Source of the DNA: Pseudomonas thivervalensis
Lineage (GTDB): Bacteria > Pseudomonadota > Gammaproteobacteria > Pseudomonadales > Pseudomonadaceae
Length of the DNA stretch: 64,000 bases
Assembly (NCBI RefSeq): GCF_001269655.1
Contig: NZ_LHVE01000004.1
Location: forward strand, 1 to 64,000
Direction of reading: 5' to 3'
Positions 1 through 9,245 of this stretch are shown here, one piece after another; position 1 is the stretch's first letter, and every line of letters starts with the position of its first letter. Position numbers and translations under genes: made by a program. The notes beneath the pieces were generated by a model that saw nothing but the letters and a program-made list of their open reading frames with translations, did not search any database and was not told where the DNA came from.

Positions 1-278
<278 letters not shown>

Positions 279-292
279 GGCTCGCTCCCACA
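279..292. repeat. REP fragment cut by the IS
   Basis: Bases 279-292 match the outer end of the type I REP seen at 2949-2962 and elsewhere. The rest of the REP is missing on this side because the IS end abuts it; the other part should lie left of the IS, outside the window. Confidence 0.6.
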
Positions 293-321
293 TTGGATCA
301 TCGCCGGGCGCTAAGTCAGTG

Positions 322-699
322 TCACGCCGTCTTCCAGGTAATCTCTTCTTCTCCATCGGCGCTGATGCGGATCCAGCGGTCCGCCGATTCTTCCCCTTCT
401 TCCTCCACCCATGACCCAGGCGCGCAGCGCACTTCGACATTCAGCGCGGCGAAGGCGGCGCGGGCGCAGGCGATGTCGTCTTCCCACGGGGTCTGGTCGC
501 TTTCCAGGTACAGGCTGTTCCATTTGCCCACGGCCTTGGGCAGCCAGGTCACCGGGATGCTGCCGGTCTTGCACTTGTAGGTCTGGCCTTTCTGTACCCA
601 GTCGCTGCACGGGCCCAGGGCCTGGCCGAGCCAGGCGGCGATGGCCTTGTGGTCGACGTCGGCGTCCTTGAGGTAAATCTCGATATCGGGTTGGCGCAT
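322..699 (-). CDS. small acidic protein of unknown function
   Basis: A 125-residue protein, starting MRQPDIEIYL. The reading frame stays open upstream to 777, but residues before this methionine look unlike protein and lie in the rlmA side spacer, so the inner start is preferred. No domain is recognised. It is rich in Trp, Asp and Glu (for example near WLGQALGPCSDW and SWVEEEGEE) and has no signal peptide or membrane segment, so it is probably cytoplasmic. It lies downstream of rlmA on the same strand after about 80 bases and could be cotranscribed with dapE-rlmA. Confidence 0.7.
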   Translation of the reverse strand: MRQPDIEIYLKDADVDHKAIAAWLGQALGPCSDWVQKGQTYKCKTGSIPVTWLPKAVGKWNSLYLESDQTPWEDDIACARAAFAALNVEVRCAPGSWVEEEGEESADRWIRISADGEEEITWKTA

Positions 700-781
700 G
701 GATGTCCTCGCTGCGGTCTTGAAAAATCCATTCGCGGATTTAACGGGGCCCGAGCGGTTGCCCGGGACCGGAATCAAAAGG

Positions 782-1591
782 TTATTGAAGAACGAAATAA
801 TCGTAGCGCATCGACACCGTGACCTCGAATGGCTCGGCCTGCTCGATCACGCTGGCACGGCGTTCGGCACTGGCGCGCCAGCCGTGGGGCGTCATGGCCA
901 GCAGGTTGGCGCGGTCCTGGCCGTTGTCGAGGGTCAGCTTGAATTCGAGGGTTTCGCTGTGATCCAGCATCATGCCCGAAGGCACCAGGGCCAGGTGCTT
1001 GTCGTCGGTGTACTCACGCACTTCGTCGTACAGGCGCTCGCGCAATTCCATCAGGTGGCCAGCGGTGGGGCCGACTTTTATCAGGCCGCCGCCGGGGCTG
1101 AGCAAGCGCTTGGCTTCCTGCCAGTCCAGCGGGCTGAACACGCTGGCCAGGAACTGACAGCAGCCGTCCGCCAGCGGCACCCGGGCCATGCTGGCGATCA
1201 ACCAGGTCAGCTGTGGGTTGCGTTTGCAGGCGCGTTTGACCGCCTCGCGAGAAATATCCAACGCATAGCCATCGGCCTGGGGCAACGCCTCGGCGATCTG
1301 CGCGGTGTAGTAGCCTTCACCGCAACCGATGTCCAACCAGCGCCCAGGCGCGCGTTCGGCAGCCAGTTCGGCCAGGCGCCGGGCGACGGGGGCGTAGTGC
1401 CCGGCGTTGAGGAAGTCGCGACGGGCTTCGACCATCGCCTGGTTATCGCCGGGGTCGCGGCTATTCTTGTGCTGCACCGGCAGCAGGTTCAGGTAACCCT
1501 GCCGCGCACGGTCGAACCGATGCCCGGCGGGGCACACCACGCCGTTGTCCACCGCGTTCAGCGGTTCACTGCAGATCGGGCAGGCGAGCAT
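782..1591 (-). CDS. rlmA: 23S rRNA (guanine-N1)-methyltransferase RlmA
   Basis: A 269-residue SAM-dependent methyltransferase that methylates a guanine (G745 in E. coli numbering) in helix 35 of 23S rRNA. The N-terminus has the zinc-finger ligands Cys4, Cys7, Cys20 and His24 (CPIC...CPAGH), and the SAM-binding loop LDIGCGEG is at residues 86-93. The ATG overlaps the dapE stop by one base (TGATG), so the two genes are translationally coupled. A longer reading frame upstream lies inside dapE and is not used. Confidence 0.93.
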   Translation of the reverse strand: MLACPICSEPLNAVDNGVVCPAGHRFDRARQGYLNLLPVQHKNSRDPGDNQAMVEARRDFLNAGHYAPVARRLAELAAERAPGRWLDIGCGEGYYTAQIAEALPQADGYALDISREAVKRACKRNPQLTWLIASMARVPLADGCCQFLASVFSPLDWQEAKRLLSPGGGLIKVGPTAGHLMELRERLYDEVREYTDDKHLALVPSGMMLDHSETLEFKLTLDNGQDRANLLAMTPHGWRASAERRASVIEQAEPFEVTVSMRYDYFVLQ

Positions 1592-2742
1592 CAGGCGAGC
1601 AACTTGATCAGTGTCTTGTAGTAGATCTCGGTGAGCACGTCGAGATCGGCCGCCAGCACACGCTCGTTGACCTGGTGGATGGTCGCGTTGACCGGCCCCA
1701 GCTCCACTACTTGCGTGCCCATGGTGGCGATGAAGCGACCGTCGGACGTGCCGCCGCTGGTGGAGGCTTTCGTCTCGCGGCCCGTCACGTCCTTGATGCT
1801 CGACGATACCGCGTCCAGCAGCGCACCCGGTTCGGTGAGGAATGGCAGGCCGGACAAGGTCCAATCGATGTGCCAGTCCAGTTGATGCTTGTCGAGGATG
1901 TCGGTGACGCGCTGTTGCAGGCCTTCGACGGTGGACTCGGTTGAGAAGCGGAAATTGAACACCGCCTCCAGGTCACCCGGGATCACGTTGGTCGCGCCGG
2001 TGCCGGAGTTGAGGTTGGAAATCTGGAAGCTGGTCGGCGGGAAGAAATCGTTGCCGTGGTCCCAGTGTTCGGCGGCCAATTCGGCCAGGGCCGGCGCGGC
2101 GAGGTGGATCGGGTTCTTCGCCAGGTGTGGATACGCCACGTGGCCTTGCTTGCCGCGCACGGTGAGTTTTGCGCCGAGGGAACCGCGCCGGCCATTCTTG
2201 ACCACATCGCCCACCAACGTGGTGCTCGACGGCTCGCCGACGATGCACCAGTCCAGTCGCTCCTGGCGGGCCTTGAGGCGTTCGACCACGGCTTTGGTGC
2301 CGTGGTGGGCCGGGCCTTCTTCATCGCTGGTGATCAGGAAAGTCAGCGAGCCCCTGTGGTCCGGGTAGTCGGCGACGAACCGCTCGGCCGCCACGACCAT
2401 CGCCGCCAGGCTGCCTTTCATGTCCGCCGCGCCACGACCGCAGAGCATGCCCTGTTCGTCGATGAGCGCATCGAACGGGTCGAGCTGCCAGGCCTGCACC
2501 GGACCGGTCGGCACCACGTCGGTGTGCCCGGCGAAGCACAGCACCGGGCCGTCCTGCTTGCCATGGCTGGCCCAGAAGTTATCCACATCCTCGATGCGCA
2601 TCGGCTCGAGCTTGAAACCGGCGTCGCCCAGGCGCTGCATCATGATTTTCTGGCAATCGGCATCCACTGGCGTCACGGACGGACGGCGGATCAGGTCGCA
2701 GGCGAGTTGCAGGGTCGGCGAGAGGTCGGCGTGGGCCGTCAT
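1591..2742 (-). CDS. dapE: succinyl-diaminopimelate desuccinylase DapE
   Basis: A 383-residue zinc-dependent M20-family hydrolase that splits N-succinyl-L,L-diaminopimelate to succinate and L,L-DAP, in the lysine and peptidoglycan precursor pathway. Visible motifs are [11 protein letters not shown] with zinc ligand His73, the DMKGS segment, the catalytic TSDEEGPA glutamates, GGTSDGRF and a C-terminal ATIHQVNE histidine. Length is normal for the family. It is the first gene of dapE-rlmA; dapD and dapC lie elsewhere in the same window. Confidence 0.97.
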   Translation of the reverse strand: MTAHADLSPTLQLACDLIRRPSVTPVDADCQKIMMQRLGDAGFKLEPMRIEDVDNFWASHGKQDGPVLCFAGHTDVVPTGPVQAWQLDPFDALIDEQGMLCGRGAADMKGSLAAMVVAAERFVADYPDHRGSLTFLITSDEEGPAHHGTKAVVERLKARQERLDWCIVGEPSSTTLVGDVVKNGRRGSLGAKLTVRGKQGHVAYPHLAKNPIHLAAPALAELAAEHWDHGNDFFPPTSFQISNLNSGTGATNVIPGDLEAVFNFRFSTESTVEGLQQRVTDILDKHQLDWHIDWTLSGLPFLTEPGALLDAVSSSIKDVTGRETKASTSGGTSDGRFIATMGTQVVELGPVNATIHQVNERVLAADLDVLTEIYYKTLIKLLA

Positions 2743-2873
2743 GGAAAACTCCGGGAATATAGTGTGAACGCAAGGCTTGTGCAGGCGCGGGCTGGCTCGC
2801 GCAAAATGGCGGTTATCTTATAGCAAAACGACCACCATGGGCCCCTGGCGGGGGACAGGTGGAACACAAAACC

Positions 2874-2962
2874 TGTGGGAGCGAGCTTGCTCGCGATGGC
2901 GGTGGATCAGTAGCGCTGGTCTTGACTGACACACCGCTATCGCGAGCAAGCTCGCTCCCACA
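2874..2962. repeat. REP pair (type I), inverted
   Basis: Two head-to-head copies of the sequence beginning TGTGGGAGCGAGCTTGCTCG (2874) and ending with its complement (2962), about 45 bases apart: an REP doublet or REPIN. It fills most of the gap between divergent dapE and tcdA. Confidence 0.9.
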
Positions 2963-3018
2963 AGGGGAAATTGGTGGGGTTCAATTCGCGAACAGCTCGA
3001 ATTGCCGTGGTAAAGCCC

Positions 3019-3024
3019 TATAAT
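3019..3024 (+). promoter_or_regulatory. -10 box of the tcdA promoter
   Basis: A perfect TATAAT lies 27 bases before the tcdA ATG at 3051. No good -35 box is seen at 17-base spacing, so this may need an activator or be weak. The GGGG at 3039-3042 is the likely ribosome binding site and favours the start at 3051 over 3045. Confidence 0.5.
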
Positions 3025-3050
3025 GCGCGCCGGTTTTTGGGGTAATGGTC

Positions 3051-3863
3051 ATGAGTACAGAAGATCCACGGTTTGCCGGCATCGCCCGTTTGTATGGCAT
3101 CGAAGGCCTGGAGCGCCTGCGGGCGGCCCATGTGGCGATTGTCGGCGTTGGCGGTGTCGGGTCCTGGGCGGCGGAGGCCATTGCCCGTTGCGGCGTGGGC
3201 GAGATTTCGCTGTTCGACCTGGACGATGTCTGCGTGAGCAACGCCAACCGCCAGTTGCACGCCTTGGACAGCACCGTTGGCAAACCCAAGGTCGAGGTCA
3301 TGGCCGAGCGGCTGCGGGGGATCAACCCCGACTGCACCGTGCACGCGGTGGCCGATTTCGTCACCCGCGACACCATGGCCGAGTACATCACGCCGAACAT
3401 CGACTGCGTGATCGACTGCATTGACAGCGTCAACGCCAAGGCCGCACTGATCGCCTGGTGCAAGCGCCGCAAGATCCAGATCATCGCCACTGGCGGCGCG
3501 GGTGGGCAGATCGACCCGACCCTGATTCAGGTCTGCGACTTGAACCGTACGTTCAACGATCCGCTGGCTTCCAAAGTGCGTTCCACACTGCGCCGCGACT
3601 ACGGCTTCTCCCGCACCGTGACCCGTCACTACAGCGTGCCCTGCGTGTTCTCCACCGAACAACTGCGCTACCCGAAACCGGACGGCAGCATTTGCTTGCA
3701 GAAAAGTTTTGTCGGCGACGGCGTCAAGCTCGACTGCGCCGGCGGGTTTGGCGCGGTGATGATGGTCACGGCGACGTTCGGCATGGTCGCGGCGACCAAG
3801 GCTGTGGATAAGATCGTGGCGGGTGTGCGGCGGCCGGCGGACAGGGTCAAGCCCGGAGAGTAA
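3051..3863 (+). CDS. tcdA: tRNA threonylcarbamoyladenosine dehydratase TcdA (CsdL)
   Basis: A 270-residue E1-like enzyme of the ThiF/MoeB family. It uses ATP to cyclise the N6-threonylcarbamoyl group of A37 in tRNAs that read ANN codons. The nucleotide-binding loop GVGGVGS is at residues 32-38 and is followed by the DLDDV acidic strand and the NANRQ motif of this family. ATG at 3051 is chosen because the GGGG upstream is 8 bases away; an ATG at 3045 is too close to it. It converges with csdE-csdA, whose products form the sulfur relay that in E. coli meets this protein. Confidence 0.95.
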   Translation: MSTEDPRFAGIARLYGIEGLERLRAAHVAIVGVGGVGSWAAEAIARCGVGEISLFDLDDVCVSNANRQLHALDSTVGKPKVEVMAERLRGINPDCTVHAVADFVTRDTMAEYITPNIDCVIDCIDSVNAKAALIAWCKRRKIQIIATGGAGGQIDPTLIQVCDLNRTFNDPLASKVRSTLRRDYGFSRTVTRHYSVPCVFSTEQLRYPKPDGSICLQKSFVGDGVKLDCAGGFGAVMMVTATFGMVAATKAVDKIVAGVRRPADRVKPGE

Positions 3864-3892
3864 TGCAGCGCTGTTCACTAAGGGAATGATGA

Positions 3893-3990
3893 ACCTGTGG
3901 CGAGGGAGCTTGCTCCCGCTGGGCTGCGCAGCAGACCCACTAATGTGAGCGCTTCGCGCTCAAGCGGGAGCAAGCTCCCTCGCCACAGGT
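3893..3990. repeat. REP pair (type II), inverted; may act as a two-way terminator
   Basis: The arms start ACCTGTGGCGAGGGAGCTTG (3893) and return at 3963-3990 as the complement. This is a different REP family from the TGTGGGAGCGAG type. It lies between the converging tcdA and csdE genes, and its last base overlaps the csdE stop codon. Confidence 0.85.
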
Positions 3991-4394
3991 TACTGAGTCA
4001 GCTCAAACATCCGCTTTAGCACCGCATTCAACCCATTGCTGCGCGACGGCGACAGCTGCCGCGACAACCCCAACTGATTGAACCAACCTGGCAAATCCAC
4101 TTGTTGCAATTCTTCAGCGGACAACCCGTTGACCCGCGCCAGCAGCAACGCCACCAACCCGCGAATCAACCGCGCATCGCTGCTGGCGGAAAACTGCCAG
4201 TGCCCGTCGTGCAAGCGACCCACCAACCACACCTGGCTTTCGCAGCCATGGACGAGGTTGGCCTCGCACTTGTCCGCTTCGCTCAGGGGCGGCAGGTGTT
4301 CACCCCATTGCATCAGCAGCCGGGCGCGCTGCTCCCAACCGGAGGCGTCCTGGAAAATCTGCAGCGCGGCGGCGGCCTCCGCAGGCAGGCTCAT
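3990..4394 (-). CDS. csdE: SufE/CsdE-type sulfur acceptor
   Basis: A 134-residue SufE-family protein that takes persulfide sulfur from a cysteine desulfurase. The acceptor cysteine is Cys51 in the conserved LVHGCESQVW segment. It follows csdA with a 4-base ATGA overlap, as in an enzyme-partner operon. Given the convergent tcdA next door, CsdE is a better name than SufE: in E. coli CsdA, CsdE and CsdL(TcdA) interact. No sufBCD genes are here. The stop codon lies in the REP pair. Confidence 0.9.
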   Translation of the reverse strand: MSLPAEAAAALQIFQDASGWEQRARLLMQWGEHLPPLSEADKCEANLVHGCESQVWLVGRLHDGHWQFSASSDARLIRGLVALLLARVNGLSAEELQQVDLPGWFNQLGLSRQLSPSRSNGLNAVLKRMFELTQ

Positions 4395-5596
4395 CGCAGC
4401 ATCTCCATGGCCTGGTCGAGGGCCTCGAAGAAACGTTCGAGATCGGCGGAGTCGTTATACAGTGCCAACGACACCCGAATCGCCCCGGACAGCTTCAAAT
4501 GCTTGAACAGCGGCATCGCGCAGTGATGCCCGGCGCGTACCGCAATGCCTTGCTCGGTCAGCAGGTGGGCCAGGTCGGCGTTGTGCACGCCTTCGACCAC
4601 GAAACTGACCAGCGCCAGGCGCGGGTCGCCCACCAGGCGGACGCCGTTGCGAGCCAACAGGCCGTGGAGCAGGTAATCATGCAGCGCTGCCTCATGGTCG
4701 ATGACCGCTTGCGGATCGAGCACGGACAGGTAATCCAGGGTCGCGCCCAGCCCGATCACGCTGGCAATCGGTGGCGTGCCGGCTTCGAAGCCCAGCGGCG
4801 CCGGACGGAAGCTGGCGCTGTGGTAATCGGCCTGTTGCACCATTTCGCCGCCGAACTGCCAATGGCGCAGGTTGCCAAGGGCCTCGGTACGGCCAAACAG
4901 CACACCCAGCCCGTCGGGGCCGTAGAGTTTATGGCTGGAAAACACGTAGAAGTCGCAGCCCAGCGCCGCCACGTCATGGCGGCCATGGACCACACCCTGG
5001 GCGCCGTCGATCACCGTCAGCGCGCCGTGGGCCTTGGCCAGCTCCAGCAGCGCCGGCACGGGCTGCCAGGCCCCCAGCACATTGGATAACTGACTCACCG
5101 CCAGCAAGCGCGTACGGGGGCCGATCAGTTCGGCGGCGGCGCCTGAATCGATCACGCCGTCGGCATCCAGTGGCAACACCACCAGGGTCAACGAACGGCG
5201 CTCGGCCAGTTGCTGCCATGGGAGCAGGTTGGCGTGGTGTTCCAGGGCGCTGATGACGATCTCATCGCCCGGGTTGAAGAGATGTTCCAGCCCGTAGGCC
5301 AGTAGGTTCAGCGCCGAAGTGGCGCCGTGGGTGAAGACCACTTGCCCGCAGTTTCCGGCGTTGAGCCACTGCGACACCTTGAGGCGGCTGTCCTCGAACG
5401 CCTGGGTGGCATGGGCGCCCGGCAAATGTTGCGCACGGTGCACGTTGGCCGCGCCATTGGCGTAGTAATGCGTCAGGGCGTCGAGCAGGGCTTGGGGTTT
5501 TTGCGTGGTGGCGGCGCTGTCCAGGTAGGTCTGGCCTTGCCGTTGCAGGGCGGCGATGGCCGGGAAGTCGGCGCGCCAAGGGGATTGGATCAACAT
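4391..5596 (-). CDS. csdA: cysteine desulfurase CsdA
   Basis: A 401-residue PLP-dependent class V aminotransferase-fold enzyme of the group II (SufS/CsdA) type. It takes sulfur from cysteine and passes it as persulfide to CsdE. The PLP lysine is Lys223 in SSHKLYGPDG, and the active-site cysteine is Cys359 in RAGHHCAMP. Length is normal. The 4-base overlap with csdE implies coupled translation. Confidence 0.93.
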   Translation of the reverse strand: MLIQSPWRADFPAIAALQRQGQTYLDSAATTQKPQALLDALTHYYANGAANVHRAQHLPGAHATQAFEDSRLKVSQWLNAGNCGQVVFTHGATSALNLLAYGLEHLFNPGDEIVISALEHHANLLPWQQLAERRSLTLVVLPLDADGVIDSGAAAELIGPRTRLLAVSQLSNVLGAWQPVPALLELAKAHGALTVIDGAQGVVHGRHDVAALGCDFYVFSSHKLYGPDGLGVLFGRTEALGNLRHWQFGGEMVQQADYHSASFRPAPLGFEAGTPPIASVIGLGATLDYLSVLDPQAVIDHEAALHDYLLHGLLARNGVRLVGDPRLALVSFVVEGVHNADLAHLLTEQGIAVRAGHHCAMPLFKHLKLSGAIRVSLALYNDSADLERFFEALDQAMEMLR

Positions 5597-5649
5597 GCTT
5601 TTCGGGCCCTGCTGGAGTTACGCCGGACCCTGTGGGGCGGGCTTTTTTT

Positions 5650-5756
5650 TGTGGGAGCCGAGCTTGCTCGCGATGGCAACGACACGGTTTTACTGCAAGA
5701 CCGCGTCATCGTTCATCGCGAGCAAGCTCGGCTCCCACAAAGGCTCGCTCCCACAG
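5650..5756. repeat. REP pair (type I, variant) plus a REP fragment
   Basis: Inverted arms start TGTGGGAGCCGAGCTTGCTC, with an extra C against the other copies in both arms (GAGCCGAG and CTCGGCTC), which suggests that the arms change together. A fragment GGCTCGCTCCCACAG at 5742-5756 follows directly. The pair lies between dapD and csdA. Confidence 0.85.
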
Positions 5757-5771
5757 GTGATGGAGTGAAGC

Positions 5772-6806
5772 TTAGTTGTGGGCGTGCAGTGCTTCGTTCA
5801 GCTCGATGGCCGATTTGTGCGTCTTGCATTCCACCGCGCCGGTCTCGGAGTTGCGGCGGAACAACAGGTCGGGCTGGCCGGCCAGGTCGCGGGCCTTGAC
5901 CACTTTGACCAGTTGGTTGTTTTCGTCCAGCAGCTTCACTTTGGTACCGGCGGTGACGTACAGGCCCGACTCCACGGTGTTGCGGTCGCCCAGCGGGATA
6001 CCGATGCCGGCGTTGGCGCCGATCAGGCAGCCTTCGCCGACCTTGATCACAATGTTGCCTCCGCCAGACAGGGTGCCCATGGTCGAGCAGCCGCCGCCCA
6101 GGTCCGAGCCCTTGCCGACGAATACGCCCGCCGAGACACGGCCTTCGATCATGCCCGGGCCTTCGGTGCCAGCGTTGAAGTTGACGAAACCTTCGTGCAT
6201 GACCGTGGTGCCTTCGCCCACATAGGCGCCCAGGCGCAGACGCGCGGCATCAGCGATACGCACGCCGGCCGGGACCACGTAGTCGGTCATTTTCGGGAAC
6301 TTGTCCACCGAGAATACTTCCAGCAACTCGCCACGCAGGCGGGCTTCGAGCTGGTGCTCGGCCAGTTCGGCCAGGTCGATCGCGCCCTGGCTGGTCCAGG
6401 CCACGTTCGGCAGCAGCGGGAAAATGCCAGCCAGGTTCAGGCCGTGGGGCTTGACCAGTCGATGGGACAGCAGGTGCAGCTTGAGGTAGGCCTCAGGGGT
6501 GGAGCTCAGTTGGGCATCTTCGGCCAGCAGGGTGGCGACCAGTGGCTTGTGGCTTTCGGCCAGGCGGGTCAGCAGCTTGGCTTGCGCGGCATCGACGTTG
6601 CGCAGTGCCTCAGCCAACTGCGAGGCCTGGGCGGTGGTGAAAGTGATGGCCTGGTTGCCTTCGCTGTAGCCCAGGATCGGCGCGATAGCGGCAACGACCT
6701 CAGCCGACGGCTTGAGCATCGGCTGTGCGTAGAACACCTCCAGCCAGGCGCCTTCACGGTTTTGGGTGCCGACGCCGAAGGCCAGGCTGAACAGGGTAGT
6801 GGACAT
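5772..6806 (-). CDS. dapD: tetrahydrodipicolinate N-succinyltransferase DapD
   Basis: A 344-residue acyltransferase that makes N-succinyl-2-amino-6-ketopimelate from succinyl-CoA and tetrahydrodipicolinate, the step before DapC. The C-terminal half carries hexapeptide-type repeats of a left-handed beta helix (around EGRVSAGVFVGKGSDLGGG and GEGCLIGANAGIGIPLG). The long N-terminal domain fits the Pseudomonas-type DapD, which is larger than the E. coli enzyme. Acts as a trimer in the cytoplasm. Confidence 0.95.
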   Translation of the reverse strand: MSTTLFSLAFGVGTQNREGAWLEVFYAQPMLKPSAEVVAAIAPILGYSEGNQAITFTTAQASQLAEALRNVDAAQAKLLTRLAESHKPLVATLLAEDAQLSSTPEAYLKLHLLSHRLVKPHGLNLAGIFPLLPNVAWTSQGAIDLAELAEHQLEARLRGELLEVFSVDKFPKMTDYVVPAGVRIADAARLRLGAYVGEGTTVMHEGFVNFNAGTEGPGMIEGRVSAGVFVGKGSDLGGGCSTMGTLSGGGNIVIKVGEGCLIGANAGIGIPLGDRNTVESGLYVTAGTKVKLLDENNQLVKVVKARDLAGQPDLLFRRNSETGAVECKTHKSAIELNEALHAHN

Positions 6807-6838
6807 GAAATTACCTCTACAAAATGGACTGGGCAGGC

Positions 6839-7201
6839 TTACTTGATCTCTGCCGCATAAATATCTGGCTTGAAGCCAATCAGGGTTCGGTCACCGAGAT
6901 CGAGCACCGGGCGCTTGATCATCGAGGGTTGGGCGAGCATCAGTTCGATGGCTTTCGTCTGGTCGAGATCGGCTTTGCGTTCGTCGTCGAGTTTGCGAAA
7001 GGTCGTACCGGCACGGTTCAACACCACTTGCCAGCCATGCTCGTTGCACCATTGGGTCAGGTGCTCACGGTCGATGCCGGCGGTCTTGTAGTCATGAAAA
7101 TCGTAGTGCACAGCGTGATCATCGAGCCAGGTGCGCGCCTTTTTCATCGTGTCACAGGCTTTGATGCCGAAAAGGTGCAACGTTTTGCTTGAATCGGTCA
7201 A
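6839..7201 (-). CDS. ArsC/Spx-family (YffB-type) thioredoxin-fold protein
   Basis: A 120-residue protein with the ArsC-like fold. The N-terminal LFGIKACDTMKKART block holds the single active-site-like cysteine, followed by DYKTAGID and RAGTTFRKLDD, as in the YffB/Spx group rather than true arsenate reductases. The start is taken as TTG at 7201-7199 because an AAAGGGGGC ribosome binding site sits about 6 bases before it and homologous proteins start at this point; no suitable ATG is present. The upstream extension of the frame to 7312 is unlikely. It lies just upstream of dapD, about 32 bases away. Substrate unknown. Confidence 0.8.
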   Translation of the reverse strand: MTDSSKTLHLFGIKACDTMKKARTWLDDHAVHYDFHDYKTAGIDREHLTQWCNEHGWQVVLNRAGTTFRKLDDERKADLDQTKAIELMLAQPSMIKRPVLDLGDRTLIGFKPDIYAAEIK

Positions 7202-7404
7202 GGAACTGCCCCCTTTGCAGGTGCTGGAAATAAAAGGTGAAGGATTATGCCATGACCGGACGGTTTCGCGGCGGCCCAGGTTGATGCGCTGCAAAACCTG
7301 TGGCTGCGACATAGGTGTAACGGCCAGGCCAATGCTAAGCGGTTAATATGGCACTTCAACGGCAAGCTGTTGCCGGATGTGTGTCACCGCAAGTGGAAAC
7401 CGTT

Positions 7405-9042
7405 ATGCAAAGCGCTTATACCGTCCTGATCCTGTTGATGCTGGTGGGCGTGTCGCGCCTGATCGGACGGTTGATCCCGTTGCCGTTACCCCTTGTGCAG
7501 ATCGGCGCCGGCGCCTTGCTGGCCTGGCCGTCCCTGGGCCTGCATGTGGCCCTCGATCCTGAGTTGTTCCTGTTTCTCTTTCTGCCGCCGCTGCTGTTCT
7601 CCGATGGTTGGCGCATGCCCAAGCGTGAGCTGTGGCGCCTGCGCGGGCCGATTCTGACGCTGGCGGTGGGGCTGGTGTTGTTCACGGTGGTGGGCGCCGG
7701 CTATTTCATTCATTGGCTCTTGCCGAGTATCCCGTTGCCGGTGGCCTTTGCCCTGGCCGCGGTGCTGTCGCCGACCGACGCGGTGGCGGTTTCGGCGATT
7801 GCCCGCGACCGTCTACCAGCACCGTTGATGCACATGCTCCAGGGCGAAGCGTTGATGAACGATGCGTCGGGCCTGGTGACCTTCAAGTTCGCCCTGGCAG
7901 CGGCAATCACCGGCGTGTTTTCCCTGGCGGGGGCGAGCCTGGCCTTCGTCCTGGTGGCGGTCGGCGGCCTGTTGGTGGGCGTGGCGCTGAGTTGGCTGAT
8001 GGGCCGCTTGCGGGCCTGGATGATTGCCCGTGGCTGGGACGATCCGGCGACCCACGTGGTGTTCATGTTGTTGCTGCCGTTTGCCGCCTATGTGCTGGCT
8101 GAACGCTTGGGGGCTTCGGGCATCCTCTCGGCGGTGGCGGCGGGGATGATGCAGAGTTGGCTCGACCTGCTGCCGCGCCAGACGGGCACGCGGTTGCTCA
8201 ATCGCAGTGTCTGGGCGTTGCTGGAATTCGCTTTCAACGGCCTGATCTTCCTGCTGCTGGGCTTGCAATTGCCGGACATTATCAAGGCGGTGACCAGCCA
8301 CGAGACGACGTTGTGGCCAACACTGTTTTATCGCTGCCTGGACGTGGTGGCGATTTTCCTGGTGTTGCTGGTGCTGCGGTTTGTCTGGGTGCAAAGCATC
8401 TGGCGCGTGTCCGGGCTGGTGCGCCGCTGGCGCGGCAAGGGCGAGCTGACCCTGGTGCCGACGGCGCGTTCCTGCTGGTTGTTGACGTTTGGCGGTGTAC
8501 GCGGGGCGGTGACGCTGGCGGGCGTGCTGTCGGTGCCGTTGTTGTTGAGCGCCGGTGTTGAATTCCCGGAGCGCGACTTGCTGATCTTCATTGCCGCTGG
8601 GGTGATCCTGTTGTCGCTGATCGCGGCCTGCATAGCCCTGCCGATGCTGCTGCGTGGCATCGAGAAAAGTCCCGACGACAAGCGCCGAAACGAAGTCCGC
8701 GAGGCGTGGCGCAAAACCGCTGAGGCGGCGATTCATGCGCTGGAAGTCGAAGAACCAAGCGTTGCACCGGACGCGGCGCAGGCTGCGCTGGCGACGGAGG
8801 TCAAGGCGCGGTTGATGTCCGAGTATCGCCATCAGCTCGAGGTGTTCAACGACTCAGCCGAAGCCCAGGCGCTGGCGTTCGAGATGGATTTGCTGGAACG
8901 CCGGCTGCGCTTGAAGGCCTATCGGGCGCAGCGACTGGAGCTGTATCGGCTTAGCCGGCATCACCAGATTGGCGACGATGTGTTGCGGGAGGTGCTGGGG
9001 GAGTTGGATTTGGCGGAGGCGAATTTGGGGTTGGGGAAATAA
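7405..9042 (+). CDS. Na+/H+ antiporter, CPA1 (NhaP/YjcE-like) family
   Basis: A 545-residue inner-membrane protein with about 12 hydrophobic segments and a soluble C-terminal tail of about 110 residues rich in Arg, Glu and Ala. Typical CPA1 motifs are LFLPPLLFSDGW, the ion-site SPTDAVAVSAI, EALMNDASGLV and GGVRGAVTLAGVLS. It would exchange Na+ (or K+) for protons in pH and salt balance. ATG at 7405 (MQSAYTVLILL) is preferred to 7348, since the earlier part is not hydrophobic. It diverges from the YffB-like gene. Confidence 0.9.
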   Translation: MQSAYTVLILLMLVGVSRLIGRLIPLPLPLVQIGAGALLAWPSLGLHVALDPELFLFLFLPPLLFSDGWRMPKRELWRLRGPILTLAVGLVLFTVVGAGYFIHWLLPSIPLPVAFALAAVLSPTDAVAVSAIARDRLPAPLMHMLQGEALMNDASGLVTFKFALAAAITGVFSLAGASLAFVLVAVGGLLVGVALSWLMGRLRAWMIARGWDDPATHVVFMLLLPFAAYVLAERLGASGILSAVAAGMMQSWLDLLPRQTGTRLLNRSVWALLEFAFNGLIFLLLGLQLPDIIKAVTSHETTLWPTLFYRCLDVVAIFLVLLVLRFVWVQSIWRVSGLVRRWRGKGELTLVPTARSCWLLTFGGVRGAVTLAGVLSVPLLLSAGVEFPERDLLIFIAAGVILLSLIAACIALPMLLRGIEKSPDDKRRNEVREAWRKTAEAAIHALEVEEPSVAPDAAQAALATEVKARLMSEYRHQLEVFNDSAEAQALAFEMDLLERRLRLKAYRAQRLELYRLSRHHQIGDDVLREVLGELDLAEANLGLGK

Positions 9043-9218
9043 ATATCGGCCTCATCGTCCGAAGAGTCTGGGATCGATCACAAGCTCTATGAACATACCT
9101 TGCTCGCGATGGGTAAAGTCAAATACGAATGGTGGGCGATCCTGTGCTGACTTCGCGTTAGCCAAGAGCTGCGATAAGAAAGCGAATTCAATGCAGCAAC
9201 CCTGCTCGCGCACATGCT

Positions 9219-9241
9219 GAAAAAGCCCGGCGGGCCGGGCT
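9219..9241 (-). terminator. Rho-independent terminator after higA
   Basis: On the minus strand a GC stem (AGCCCGGC / GCCGGGCT-type, 9225-9241) is followed by a T run at 9224-9221. It closes the higB-higA unit, whose last stop is at 9246. Confidence 0.8.
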
Positions 9242-9245
9242 AGTA

